Assembly (NCBI GenBank): GCA_028278225.1
Contig: JANQEU010000022.1
Location: forward strand, 98,244 to 162,243
Source: Cyclobacteriaceae bacterium
GTDB lineage: Bacteria > Bacteroidota > Bacteroidia > Cytophagales > Cyclobacteriaceae
DNA: 64,000 bases
Direction: 5' to 3'
Shown: positions 44,597 to 53,400 of the stretch, piece after piece
How positions within the stretch are numbered: position 1 is the stretch's first letter
How the letters are laid out: the number at the start of each line of letters is the position of its first letter
Notes under the pieces: model-generated
The model's database searches: none
Seen by the model: only the letters and a program-made list of their open reading frames with translations
What the model was told of the DNA's origin: nothing
Program-made: the position numbers and the translations under genes

Positions 44597-44686
44597 TGAA
44601 CCGGAATTTTTTGCGATGAACCGGAATTAACTTAAAACGAACGAGGATGCCCTGGAAAATTCAATCCGGTTGGTCTCACCGGAATT
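44597..44686. repeat. Short ACCGGAATT repeats, possible remnant of an IS21-type end
   Basis: TGAACCGGAATT occurs at 44597-44608 and again at 44617-44628 (20-nt spacing), and ACCGGAATT once more at 44678-44686 in TCTCACCGGAATTTTT. IS21-family elements carry several ~20-bp terminal repeats of this style and have GGTCTCACCGG-like ends in Bacteroidota as far as I recall. No istA or istB coding sequence is present, so at most this is a decayed end. From 44690 to 44824 I see nothing else. Confidence 0.3.
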
Positions 44687-44824
44687 TTTATTGGAGGAAA
44701 TACCTTAAGACGCCATAATCACAAGGAAGGTCATGTTTTGCTGCACGTGTCTCCCAAACAGAATTATCAAAAAGAATAATTTCGGTTTGATATGACCGCA
44801 GTTATCAAATGTTATGAATACAAA

Positions 44825-45757
44825 CTAGAATAATTCGATCTGAAAGCTCGATGAACTCCTTATTCCCGGTTGGACTTCAATGAGACCAATTCCATTGTTA
44901 AATGCGTTGGGTATACATGTCATAGGCTCGACGGCCAGGCAGTCCCGTGTGGGTGGAGTGTAATATTGGACGAATCTATAGTGTTGGTCCTGGGTGACCT
45001 TGATACTGATATCATTTTCCGGATCGAAAATAGTGGTGGAATTAAGATCCTCTTTCAGTTTAAAACAGGTATCCAATTCAGTATTCCCAATTTCAGTGAG
45101 TGTATCAAAATCGTCCAGCGTTGCAGTTTCTCCAGTTGGTATCATACTTGAGTTTACCAGATAGCTTTCATTGCCAGGAGCTTGCAACTGCATCTTGCTG
45201 ACCGGGGTGCCTGTATGAAAATAGGGATGCCAACCCGTTCCAAATGGGATGGAGGCATCACCTTTGTTAGTGACTGCCGTTTCAACCACCAAATTGGCTT
45301 CATTCAAGTCAAATCTGTGCTCAATGGTAAACGGAAACGGGAATTCCCGGTAATTACCCTCGTAGTTGTAAATAAAAGTTACGCTGCCTGCCTGAAGGTC
45401 TTCATTGATAAGGTGATAGCACTTATCAAAGACGAAGCCGTGCAAAGCATTGGTTCTGCCGAAATCATTATGAGGAAAACTGTACTTTCTGCCTTGCCAA
45501 TTGAATTCTCCCTTCTCGATCCTATTTGGAAATGGAGCGAGGAACGCTCCGTTAAACATTGGTTTCAGGCGACTTTCAAACTTTGTGTATTCTTTTGAAG
45601 TCAAAAGCAAGGGGAAACTCCTGCCGTATTTTCTCAAAGCAAGGTAATGGAGGCAACATCCGTATTCGGGGATCACCTGGATCGCGGATCCTGATGGATG
45701 ACTGAGTTCAATTATTTTGTATGAGCCGAAAGGGAGTTCATCTATTGAGAATGCCAT
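44825..45757 (-). CDS. Aldose 1-epimerase family protein
   Basis: 310 residues of the galactose mutarotase fold. Catalytic His residues are visible in NALHGFVFDK and GWHPYFHTG, and the catalytic Glu probably in GLIEVQPGIR near the C-terminus. Family members interconvert alpha and beta anomers of aldoses, or act on hexose 6-phosphates. The sequence resembles the divergent Bacteroidota group, so the exact sugar is unclear. No export signal; cytoplasmic. It is a single gene, bounded by the gene-poor patch on one side and the heptad hairpin at 45816-45885 on the other. Confidence 0.87.
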   Translation of the reverse strand: MAFSIDELPFGSYKIIELSHPSGSAIQVIPEYGCCLHYLALRKYGRSFPLLLTSKEYTKFESRLKPMFNGAFLAPFPNRIEKGEFNWQGRKYSFPHNDFGRTNALHGFVFDKCYHLINEDLQAGSVTFIYNYEGNYREFPFPFTIEHRFDLNEANLVVETAVTNKGDASIPFGTGWHPYFHTGTPVSKMQLQAPGNESYLVNSSMIPTGETATLDDFDTLTEIGNTELDTCFKLKEDLNSTTIFDPENDISIKVTQDQHYRFVQYYTPPTRDCLAVEPMTCIPNAFNNGIGLIEVQPGIRSSSSFQIELF

Positions 45758-45815
45758 AAATAGGTAAGTATCTGTCCGGGATGAATTACGATGTGAAGTT
45801 AAAACAGGAATACAT

Positions 45816-45885
45816 TAGTTACTAGTTGCTGATAGCTAGTTTTACCAGTAACCAGTAACCAGCAACCAGCAACTAGTAACTAGTA
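45816..45885. repeat. Gene-less inverted array of 7-nt repeats (hairpin)
   Basis: Ten consecutive heptads: TAGTTAC, TAGTTGC, TGATAGC, TAGTTTT, ACCAGTA, ACCAGTA, ACCAGCA, ACCAGCA, ACTAGTA, ACTAGTA. The left units are related to the reverse complement of the right ones (for example AGTTACTAGTTGCTG against CAGCAACTAGTAACT), giving an imperfect hairpin. It ends exactly at the stop codon of the putAbiC-like gene (45886-45888). The base sequence differs from the array at 1311-1401, but the 7-nt period and the inverted layout are the same. Confidence 0.85.
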
Positions 45886-46743
45886 TTACCTTTTCTCGCG
45901 ACCTGATTTTGATTCGGTCTCCAGGTAGGCACTTTCTTTCAGGGCCTCGAGGTGAAGTTTATCGATGGATTGGACCGCTCTGATGTTTAGCCTTTCAAAA
46001 AGTCCGTATTTTTCCACAATGGACTTTAGTTTCTTGTCTTTATTGTAAAGAATTAAATAATAGAACTGGATCAGAACTTCCTGCTCCGATAAATGGGGCT
46101 TTATCAGGTTCATGTAAAAAACAGGGTCCTTACTTTTTTCATTGACGAGGAAAACCAGCGCCTTGAAGTTTGCTATATAATGTGAAAGCGTATTGCGGTA
46201 TCCGTCGTAGACATTTCGAAAAGCCGTTTCAAGAGCATGCTCGTCTAACTCGGACGATCCTCTGTCTTTCTTCCGCTTTCGCTTTACACTATCAATACCT
46301 TTTTTAAGGTCAGCAAACATTTTATCAAAACCGTCGCCATCCTCCTGTGAATGAATTCTTTTTCCGGTTTCCAGGTGGAAATTAAGTAATTGAAAAAAGG
46401 TGTTTTCAAACTGCTGAATTTCGATAGTTTCGGACTGATGACTCAAAATCATTCTGCTTTCTACCAATTCTTCTCTTTGCAGCTCAAGCTCTCTTCGTTG
46501 GTAGATCAGTGCGAGATAGAATAGGATCACACCGGCCAATGTCCAAATCGATCCGATTGTTCCGCCAAAAAATTCGCCTATGGTATTCAAGGCATCCGGA
46601 TTGACGGGTTGGCTGGGATCGAGCCTGAAAACCTTTGTGAAAACGAAAATTATTATCCCGAAACCTGCAAGTATTGACGCTGCGGCACAGGCTCCCAGGA
46701 ATACAATGAATAGATTACTGCGTTTGGAATTTTCTTTGGCCAT
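45886..46743 (-). CDS. putAbiC-type membrane protein, candidate phage-defence gene
   Basis: 285 residues. Two N-terminal membrane helices (FIVFLGACAAASILAGFGIIIFVF and GTIGSIWTLAGVILFYLALIY) and a coiled region (QRRELELQREELVES), then the domain named putative phage abortive infection protein: FENTFFQLLNFHLETGKRI, HYIANFKALVFLVNE and IQFYYLILYNKDKK. The family takes its name from lactococcal AbiC-like abortive infection proteins; activity has been shown for few members. It stands alone, with the heptad hairpin at its 3' end. It may instead have a housekeeping membrane role. Confidence 0.75.
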   Translation of the reverse strand: MAKENSKRSNLFIVFLGACAAASILAGFGIIIFVFTKVFRLDPSQPVNPDALNTIGEFFGGTIGSIWTLAGVILFYLALIYQRRELELQREELVESRMILSHQSETIEIQQFENTFFQLLNFHLETGKRIHSQEDGDGFDKMFADLKKGIDSVKRKRKKDRGSSELDEHALETAFRNVYDGYRNTLSHYIANFKALVFLVNEKSKDPVFYMNLIKPHLSEQEVLIQFYYLILYNKDKKLKSIVEKYGLFERLNIRAVQSIDKLHLEALKESAYLETESKSGREKR

Positions 46744-46800
46744 TGGATTACAATATATATAGACTTCGGAAGTTTTTAAAACTTCGGCAATCCATATATA

Positions 46801-46863
46801 AAAAAAGTCCCGACTCCCATTCCTTGCTCGACTGCAAATACCGGAACGAGATTATCGGGACCC
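46801..46863 (-). terminator. Intrinsic terminator after the gene at 46889-47470
   Basis: Read on the minus strand, GTCCCGA (46861-46855) pairs with TCGGGAC (46813-46807) around a long loop that can pair further (ATCTCG/CGAG), followed by a run of T (46806-46801). It starts 25 nt after the stop of 46889-47470. Confidence 0.75.
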
Positions 46864-46888
46864 CACTGTAACCTATGAACCGAACGTA

Positions 46889-47470
46889 TTACAGGATTGA
46901 CCTGATATACGATTTTTGACCGGAAATTGTAATTTCCACATTTTCACTTTCCACCTGCCTCAGATCAAACCTCTGCTGAAAATTGGAATCCTGGAGATAT
47001 GTCCTGCTGTAAATTTTCCTCCCTTTTTCGTCCCTGATGGTTATCAGGACCGGAATGCCTTCATGACGTACCGTTACATTGTAGATCTTGTCATCTACTT
47101 CATCGATGGTAGCGTATACATCCTTGGTGTGAAGTTTACTGTTGAAGACCTCCTGTTCATACAACAGGCCATTTCCTTTTACCACGAATTTAAAAGTACC
47201 TTCTTCTTGCTGTGAGAGATCAAATGGCATACTGAATGACTTCTTGTATCCCACTGATTTCTCGAATAATTTTTTACCGTCATCCTTGAAGATCTCGATG
47301 TTTACCCTGCCTTTATTTTCATCCCTGACAATAAGCTTTACCTTACCCTCATCGGTTACTTCTATTGAGACAGGTCCTTTCTTGACGCGATTATTTTTTT
47401 CATTGCCAGTATTGGCAAATGCGGCTCCCGCAACTATTGCAGCGAGCGCAAAAGATAAGAATGCTTTCAC
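46889..47470 (-). CDS. Exported hypothetical protein with two beta-sandwich repeats
   Basis: 193 residues. Clear signal peptide (FLSFALAAIVAGAAFANTG), then two domains of about 80 residues each with the same pattern (VNIEIFKDDGKKLFEKSVGY and VLITIRDEKGRKIYSRTYL), resembling the beta-sandwich of T9SS sorting or DUF3244 domains, but without the usual PNP motif. I do not recognise a specific function. It is monocistronic, with its own terminator. Confidence 0.65.
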   Translation of the reverse strand: MKAFLSFALAAIVAGAAFANTGNEKNNRVKKGPVSIEVTDEGKVKLIVRDENKGRVNIEIFKDDGKKLFEKSVGYKKSFSMPFDLSQQEEGTFKFVVKGNGLLYEQEVFNSKLHTKDVYATIDEVDDKIYNVTVRHEGIPVLITIRDEKGRKIYSRTYLQDSNFQQRFDLRQVESENVEITISGQKSYIRSIL

Positions 47471-47584
47471 CGAATTTGAGTTTTGACCTACCTATAATTA
47501 CGATAATTGAGCCAAAAAGGATTTAATACAATCTTAAACGGTAAATACTCTGGCTGAATCAGGATATAGATCCGATGAAAGGGA

Positions 47585-48634
47585 CTAGTCCGTTAAGATG
47601 TTGGTCAGGAATGTAGACTTGAACATCAGCCAAATCAGGAAAAATGTGATTGCCCAACGAAGGTAGATGTAGTAGTAATCCGTAGTGTCTTTGTACCTTG
47701 TTTCCTTGATTTCCGCCTTTTCGAGCTGATCTATTTGCTGGAAAACCGCCTCGAGCGCACGTTTGTCTGAGACCCGGTAAAATTTTCCATTCCCTATTTT
47801 GGCAATCTCCCTGAGGTTGGTCTCATCAAGAGTGTTTTCAACATACCGTGTCCTGCCAAAAAAATCCGTTCCGAATGGAACCCTTCCCTCTTTGCCAATT
47901 GCAATCGTGTAGATCTTAATATCATAGGCAGATGCGAGTTTGGCAGCAGTGATCGGGTCAATATTTCCGGCAGTGTTGTCACCATCACTCAACAGGATCA
48001 TCACCTTGGATTGGGAATCCGATTCCCGTAAGCGATTTGTTCCTACGGCCAATGCAGATCCAATGGCTGTACCCCTGTTCTCGATCAGATCAAAGTTGAT
48101 ATCATCTATATATGTGTAAAGCAACTCATAATCCGTAGTCAGGGGAGAGCGTGAATAAGCGTCACCTGAAAAGACAACTAATCCGATTCGATCCTGAAAC
48201 CTGCCGCTTACGAAATCACGCGCTACTTCTTTTGCAGATTCCAGCCGGTTAGGTTTGAAATCCTGGATCTGCATTGATTCGGATATGTCAATAACCAGCA
48301 TGATGTCTATTCCCTCACTCCATTGCTCCACCTGTTCATTCGTGGTTTGTGGCCGTGCAAGTGAAATGATCAGCAGTGCAAGAGTGAGTGTCAGAAATAG
48401 GGGAGGGACGTGTCGGAATAAGCTGATCGGGTCATTCCTGATATCCCTTTTGGTCAGGGCAACGGGAAGCTTTTGTCTGGCCCTGACAATGGTGTACCAA
48501 CGGACCAGCAGAAACAGTGGGATTATTGCCAGAGCATACAGCCATTGAGGGTTTTGCCATTCAAAGCTCCTCAATAGTTCAATATTGAACCACCGTGTCG
48601 AAAACCAGCTTAATGAACTACTTCCTGTTTCCAT
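47585..48634 (-). CDS. batA: BatA-like von Willebrand A membrane protein
   Basis: 349 residues. N-terminal membrane anchors (LYALAIIPLFLLVRWY and LFLTLTLALLIISLARP), then a VWA domain with an intact MIDAS (DISESMQ, and T in SPLTTDYELL, D in LLSDGDNT), then a C-terminal membrane helix. Ortholog of BatA of the Bacteroides aerotolerance operon; binds divalent metal and probably a protein partner. It overlaps the upstream gene by 17 nt. The operon order here is DUF58, BatD/DUF4381-like, BatA; BatB, BatC and MoxR are not in the window. Confidence 0.88.
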   Translation of the reverse strand: METGSSSLSWFSTRWFNIELLRSFEWQNPQWLYALAIIPLFLLVRWYTIVRARQKLPVALTKRDIRNDPISLFRHVPPLFLTLTLALLIISLARPQTTNEQVEQWSEGIDIMLVIDISESMQIQDFKPNRLESAKEVARDFVSGRFQDRIGLVVFSGDAYSRSPLTTDYELLYTYIDDINFDLIENRGTAIGSALAVGTNRLRESDSQSKVMILLSDGDNTAGNIDPITAAKLASAYDIKIYTIAIGKEGRVPFGTDFFGRTRYVENTLDETNLREIAKIGNGKFYRVSDKRALEAVFQQIDQLEKAEIKETRYKDTTDYYYIYLRWAITFFLIWLMFKSTFLTNILTD

Positions 48635-49517
48635 GCCTTAGTTCTTCCAGTTTAAGGTTGTACCGGTGCTGCGTAAAATCTTCAATTGACTGAAAACTTC
48701 GGTAGAGACTTTCATCCATAAGATGACCATACACACACCGGTCAATCGACCTTAGCGCATCCTTTAATTCCCGTGTATACTCGAGCTCCAGAATTTCTGC
48801 CGTTGTCAATTTGCTGATGGGAAGGGTTTCCAGTTTCTCATAGTATTTTTTCCAGTATGAGACCGCTTCTTCAGCAAGTTGCGGCGAACTGCTCTCTTTT
48901 AACCGGTGAATGTATCTTGTAAGCCGATCGGAAAATTTGACGTAATCCTTTTTCAACTTTCTTATCTTAAGTGTTCTCCGGATCTTATCTCCGTATACCA
49001 GGAAGATTATCACGGCAATTAAGGCCAATGCTCCGGTTATTATCCACATCAGCGGGTAGTTGAAAAACCTTTTTACATAGTGGTATGAGAGGTTTGTTTT
49101 CAGCTGAGTGGTGTCGGATGCCACAGCAACCAGTTCCCGGAAATATATGCTATCCAGGGGTGACCGGATGATGGTGGAATCCGATTCATTGAAAATGACT
49201 ACAGGAAGCTGCAGATACTGCACGGGATCAATTTCGAAGGACTGCAACTTGTATACTGTCGTGTCGTATGCCTTTCCGCTTTGAGTAGAAGTAGGCTCAA
49301 ATCTTTTTGCAACGTATTCAAAAGGGGAGAAGTTGTAATTGCTGTCCGGAAAAAGGATCTCTATGTCCAGCGGATAGGAGGCTGTCAGCCAGAAATGAAT
49401 TTCTTCTCCTATTCCTAATGTATCTTCCTTGAATCCGGCTTTGACCTCGATGTTTTGCGCCATCTGGGTAAAACCTGTGAGTACTAAAACTATGACTAGA
49501 AAAGATCTACCTGGCAC
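48618..49517 (-). CDS. Membrane protein of the Bat/aerotolerance operon
   Basis: 299 residues from a GTG start. Signal peptide (FLVIVLVLTGFTQMAQ), periplasmic beta-rich domain (residues 20-150), a membrane helix (LMWIITGALALIAVIIFLVY) and a cytoplasmic helical tail (KDYVKFSDRLTRYIHRLKESSS). This layout is that of the BatD/DUF4381-type protein that sits between DUF58 and BatA genes. It overlaps DUF58 by 11 nt and BatA by 17 nt, so the three are translationally coupled. Function unknown; a role in envelope stress tolerance has been proposed for the operon. Confidence 0.7.
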   Translation of the reverse strand: MPGRSFLVIVLVLTGFTQMAQNIEVKAGFKEDTLGIGEEIHFWLTASYPLDIEILFPDSNYNFSPFEYVAKRFEPTSTQSGKAYDTTVYKLQSFEIDPVQYLQLPVVIFNESDSTIIRSPLDSIYFRELVAVASDTTQLKTNLSYHYVKRFFNYPLMWIITGALALIAVIIFLVYGDKIRRTLKIRKLKKDYVKFSDRLTRYIHRLKESSSPQLAEEAVSYWKKYYEKLETLPISKLTTAEILELEYTRELKDALRSIDRCVYGHLMDESLYRSFQSIEDFTQHRYNLKLEELRHGNRK

Positions 49518-50412
49518 GTTGAGAGCTTGATTTATTTCTGTAAGTAAAGAGTTTTATCAGCTTTGGCACATAGTCTTCCCGGGTGTCAACTGACAGGTAG
49601 CTGACATCATTGCGACGACAGAAGTCCTCCAGTGATTCTATATTTCCCTGGAAGGTTTTTCCAATTACATTTCTGAACCTGGAAGATGATGTATTGACCC
49701 AAATGTTTTTGCCTGACTCTTTTTCGTACAATGGGACAATTCCCAGGTTTGGAAAATGTGTTTCTCTTTGATCAAATAATTGAATGACGACCAGATCGTG
49801 CTTCCTGGCCATTCCCTTCAGACTATGCATATAATCCTCATCCACAAAGTCGGATATCACAAAAATCACACTGCGTCTTTTAATTAGGTTAAGCGTAAAT
49901 TTCAAAGCTTCGCTCAGGTTGGTCTTTCGGGATTTTGGCTTGAGATCAAAAAGCGCATTGACAATTTCATATGAATGTTTGGTGCCTTTTGCCGGCTTTA
50001 CATACTTTTCCAAATGGTCCGAGAAGCACATTATACCAACCTGGCTGTTTTCCTTAATGGCTGAGATCGATAGCAGAGCTGTGATTTCTTTCCCAATGTC
50101 TATCTTCTGGCTTCCTTCCTGACCTATTTCCTGCGAAGCAGATACGTCTAAAATAAAAAAAACCGTTTGCTCTTTTTCCTCCTTAAACGTTTTGACGTAA
50201 GTGCCATGACCTTTGGCGGTCACATTCCAGTCGATGGTCCGTATATCATCACCATATTGGTAAAGCCTCACATCGTCAAACTCCAGACCGGAACCCTTGA
50301 AAATGGATTGAAAATCACCTTGCATCTGGGAGTTGATAGCTTTCCTCACCCTGATCTCGTATTTCCTTAATTTTTTGAGGATCTCCTTCACCTGCTCTAA
50401 TTTTGGCCACAA
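49507..50412 (-). CDS. DUF58 domain protein of the Bat operon
   Basis: 301 residues. DUF58 is a VWA-like fold with GSGLEFDDVRLYQYGDDIRTIDWNVTA, the strongly conserved region near residue 50, and VFFILDVSASQ as MIDAS-like segment. Usually paired with a MoxR AAA+ ATPase that activates it. The annotated start at 50412 is a TTG; a GTG 7 codons later (50391, VKEILKKL) is an equally good start. It is the first gene of the operon here: 26 nt separate it from the divergent DUF4296 gene. MoxR is missing from this locus. Confidence 0.88.
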   Translation of the reverse strand: MWPKLEQVKEILKKLRKYEIRVRKAINSQMQGDFQSIFKGSGLEFDDVRLYQYGDDIRTIDWNVTAKGHGTYVKTFKEEKEQTVFFILDVSASQEIGQEGSQKIDIGKEITALLSISAIKENSQVGIMCFSDHLEKYVKPAKGTKHSYEIVNALFDLKPKSRKTNLSEALKFTLNLIKRRSVIFVISDFVDEDYMHSLKGMARKHDLVVIQLFDQRETHFPNLGIVPLYEKESGKNIWVNTSSSRFRNVIGKTFQGNIESLEDFCRRNDVSYLSVDTREDYVPKLIKLFTYRNKSSSQRAR

Positions 50413-50438
50413 AATTATATTAACGAAATTTCTTACAA

Positions 50439-50777
50439 ATGAGGCTGCATTTTTTTCTTATCATAATTATGTTAACGGCCTGCCGAAAGGAAGTTACGAT
50501 TCCAAAAGATGTTTTGTCTCAGGAGAAAATGGCTGAAATCCTCGTAGAATTCCACCTGCTGGAAGCCAAAATTGATTTACTGAATATATCCATGGATAGT
50601 GCTACGGAAGTTTACAGGCACTTTGAACCACAGGTCTACAGTCGATATGAGGTGGATTCGGTCCAATACCGGGAAAGCCTCGCATTTTACATGGACAATC
50701 CCGCCCTTATGCATAGCATTTATGAAACGGTGGTGGATAGTCTCATGCTGAGAGAAAAGAACAACCGGATCGATTAA
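50439..50777 (+). CDS. DUF4296 lipoprotein
   Basis: 112 residues. Lipoprotein signal (LIIIMLTACRKEV; Cys near residue 15). The body is helical: LSQEKMAEILVEFHLLEAKIDLL and YEVDSVQYRESLAFYMDNP, the pattern of DUF4296, a short Bacteroidota-specific lipoprotein family of unknown role. Its stop is directly followed by the ATG of mutS2 (50775-50777 and 50778). Shares its upstream region with the divergent Bat operon. Confidence 0.8.
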   Translation: MRLHFFLIIIMLTACRKEVTIPKDVLSQEKMAEILVEFHLLEAKIDLLNISMDSATEVYRHFEPQVYSRYEVDSVQYRESLAFYMDNPALMHSIYETVVDSLMLREKNNRID

Positions 50778-53156
50778 ATGCTCCTGTACCCTGACAATAT
50801 TGAGGACAAACTGGAGGTAGAGCGGATTCGGAATGCCATTAAGACGTTTTGCATCACAGATGCCGCAAAAGTCAGGGTGGAACAGTGCAGGCCAGGTGCA
50901 GACATCAAAAAGCTCAATTCGGAACTCCAGCAGACGGCTGAATGTATTTTGATTTTAGGTCTAACTGAAAAGCCTTCAAATCAGTTTCAGGATATTATTC
51001 CTCATATTACAAAACTTGGTACTGACGGCACATTTTTAACGGCGGAGGATTTTCTTGAATTCAAAATTGCCATGAAGACGACCTATGACTGGACCCGGTT
51101 TCTAAAAAGGCATAAGGAATCATATCCCGCCCTTTTCAAGCTCACATTAGGCTTCATTTCCGATAGATCCCTCGTAGATGAAATAGAAACGAAAATTGAC
51201 AACCGCGGGGAAGTGAGGGCAAACGCTACAAAAGAGTTGGCAAGGATCCGGGATGAACTGTTCAAGGCTGAAACAAGGGTCCGTAAGTCAATCAGAAGTA
51301 TTCTGAAATCTGCAAAAAAGGACAATTACACTGACGAAGAAAGCGAAATAACGATCAGGGAAGGCCGACTTGTGATCCCCATTCGGGCCGAACATAAACG
51401 GAAGATATCGGGATTTGTTCATGATGAATCATCCACAGGGCACACGGTCTTCATGGAGCCTTCATCCGTCCTGGAACTGAACAACCAGGTCCGGGAACTT
51501 CATTATCAGGAAAAACGTGAGATTCAAAGGATTTTACTGGAATTGGCCGATAAGATCAGGCTGCAACTGGATGATCTTGAAAAAGGAGGGAAATTCCTGG
51601 TACTCCTGGATTTCATCCTGGCAAAGGCGAATTTCGCAATGAAATACAAAGCCCATATCCCGACGGTAGTTAAGACACCCTCCGTGAATCTGGTCAATGC
51701 GTTTCATCCGTTATTAAAGATGTTTAATGAGGAAAACGGCAAACACACAGTTCCACTAAACCTTAAACTGGATCACAGGACCAATCGACTTTGTGTAATT
51801 AGCGGACCGAATGCCGGCGGCAAATCAGTTGCGATGAAGACGGTGGGTTTATTACAATATATGCTGCAATGTGGATTTCCGGTAACGGCTGATGAGGAAT
51901 CCGTATTCGGGGTGTTCAATAACATATTTATTGATATTGGCGACTCACAATCGTTGGAAAATGATCTGAGCACTTACAGTTCCAGGTTGACAGCGATGAA
52001 ATACTTTTCTGAATTTGCCGATAAGAAAACGCTGATCCTTATTGACGAATTTGGGACGGGTACAGAGCCACAGTTTGGCGGTGCTATTGCTGAATCAATA
52101 TTGACCCGGATTTCTGAAACGGGATCATATGGCGTGATCACCACTCATTATGCAAATATCAAGGAATTTGCCGATCGTGAAAAAGGAATGGTCAATGGAG
52201 CTATGAGATATGACACTGGGAAACTGGAGCCCCTGTTTCATTTAGAAGTTGGCAAACCCGGGAGTTCCTTTGCATTTGAAATTGCCAGGAAGATTGGGTT
52301 GTCACAGGAAATCATACGGGAAGCCAAAAGGCATGTTGGATCGAGCCAGGTCAATTATGACAAATTATTGACAGAGCTGGAAGGTGATAAAGTGAGGTAT
52401 GAGAACCGAAACAAAGAGATCACCCGAAAAGAGCAAGATGTCCGGGAGTTGAAAAAGGACTATGAAGCATTGAAAAAGATGGTCGAGACGGAAAAGGGAA
52501 AAATCCTTAAAGAAGCCAGGGAGGAAGCGCGTCAGATTATTGCGGGGGCTAACAGAAAAATAGAAAATGCCGTAAGAGAGATACAGGAAAGTAAAGCCGA
52601 CAAGCACAGGACAAAAAAAGTACGTGATGATATTGAAAGTTATCGGAAAAAGCTAACGTCATCGGAGCCCAAAAGTGTGAAGATGAAATTAGAAACCCGA
52701 AAAGATTTTAAGACGGGGGATAGGGTCAGGATCAAGGGTCAGGAGAGTGTTGGCGAGATCCTCAGGATCAAATCCAGGCAGGCACAAGTTAGTTTCGGCA
52801 ATCTTACTTCCTACGTTGATACAAGTCGGCTGGAGCTCATTTCAAAGAAGAAAGCGAAGGAAATTACAAAAAAAAGGATCGGCGGGCTGGATCTCACTTC
52901 GAAAATGGCTTCATTCAGTTCGGAGCTGGATGTACGGGGAAAAAAGGCCGAGGAGGTCATAGCAATGATAGATCAATTTATTGATAACGCGATCCTGTTG
53001 GGAGTTGGAGAATTGAAAATTTTACATGGCAAGGGCTATGGAGTGCTTAGAGAAGTAATCAGAACTCATTTGAATGAAGACCCGAATGTTATTTCCCTGG
53101 CGGACGAACATGAAGACCGCGGTGGAAGCGGGATTACCCTGATAAGATTGAAGTGA
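50778..53156 (+). CDS. mutS2: MutS2 endonuclease/ribosome-rescue ATPase
   Basis: 792 residues. N-terminal core helices, ATPase with Walker A GPNAGGKSVAMKT, Walker B LILIDEFGTGTEP and the following ITTHYANIKEF; a long charged coiled coil (about 510-620); a KOW-like segment (DFKTGDRVRIKGQESVGEIL); and a C-terminal Smr nuclease domain with LDVRGKKAEEV and ILHGKGYGVLRE. In other bacteria MutS2 suppresses recombination or splits collided ribosomes. Follows the DUF4296 gene with no gap and overlaps the next gene by 4 nt. Confidence 0.96.
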   Translation: MLLYPDNIEDKLEVERIRNAIKTFCITDAAKVRVEQCRPGADIKKLNSELQQTAECILILGLTEKPSNQFQDIIPHITKLGTDGTFLTAEDFLEFKIAMKTTYDWTRFLKRHKESYPALFKLTLGFISDRSLVDEIETKIDNRGEVRANATKELARIRDELFKAETRVRKSIRSILKSAKKDNYTDEESEITIREGRLVIPIRAEHKRKISGFVHDESSTGHTVFMEPSSVLELNNQVRELHYQEKREIQRILLELADKIRLQLDDLEKGGKFLVLLDFILAKANFAMKYKAHIPTVVKTPSVNLVNAFHPLLKMFNEENGKHTVPLNLKLDHRTNRLCVISGPNAGGKSVAMKTVGLLQYMLQCGFPVTADEESVFGVFNNIFIDIGDSQSLENDLSTYSSRLTAMKYFSEFADKKTLILIDEFGTGTEPQFGGAIAESILTRISETGSYGVITTHYANIKEFADREKGMVNGAMRYDTGKLEPLFHLEVGKPGSSFAFEIARKIGLSQEIIREAKRHVGSSQVNYDKLLTELEGDKVRYENRNKEITRKEQDVRELKKDYEALKKMVETEKGKILKEAREEARQIIAGANRKIENAVREIQESKADKHRTKKVRDDIESYRKKLTSSEPKSVKMKLETRKDFKTGDRVRIKGQESVGEILRIKSRQAQVSFGNLTSYVDTSRLELISKKKAKEITKKRIGGLDLTSKMASFSSELDVRGKKAEEVIAMIDQFIDNAILLGVGELKILHGKGYGVLREVIRTHLNEDPNVISLADEHEDRGGSGITLIRLK

Positions 53157-53398
53157 AATATTATACTAAAGCTCAGCTGGCGTTAAGAAATGGAACGGAG
53201 AAAGAGGAGGTTTGGGTGGCATATAAAGGCAAGATCTATAACTTGACTTCCAGCAAGCTTTGGAACGGCGGTAGACACTATGAACACTGGGCTGGTCAGG
53301 ATCTCACCGGGACCCTTGACGCAGATGCACCCCACAATGACAGGGTCTTCCGTAAATTTGAAGTAGTTGGGAGATTGGACACAAGATCAAAGTATTAA
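53153..53398 (+). CDS. Cytochrome b5-like heme/steroid-binding domain protein
   Basis: 81 residues from a GTG that overlaps the mutS2 stop. A single small domain: YTKAQLALRNG, VWVAYKGKIYNLTSSKLWNGG, HYEHWAGQDLTGTLDADAPH. The His in RHYEHWAGQDLT and the one in DAPHND are the expected axial positions. Similar small b5-like proteins follow mutS2 in related genomes as far as I recall. No membrane anchor or signal. Role unknown; electron carrier or ligand binder. Confidence 0.82.
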   Translation: MKYYTKAQLALRNGTEKEEVWVAYKGKIYNLTSSKLWNGGRHYEHWAGQDLTGTLDADAPHNDRVFRKFEVVGRLDTRSKY

Positions 53399-53400
53399 TA

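Noticed and set aside
45182..45598. 138-residue plus-strand open frame inside the epimerase gene
   Set aside because: It is antisense to a well-supported aldose epimerase gene and resembles no known family.
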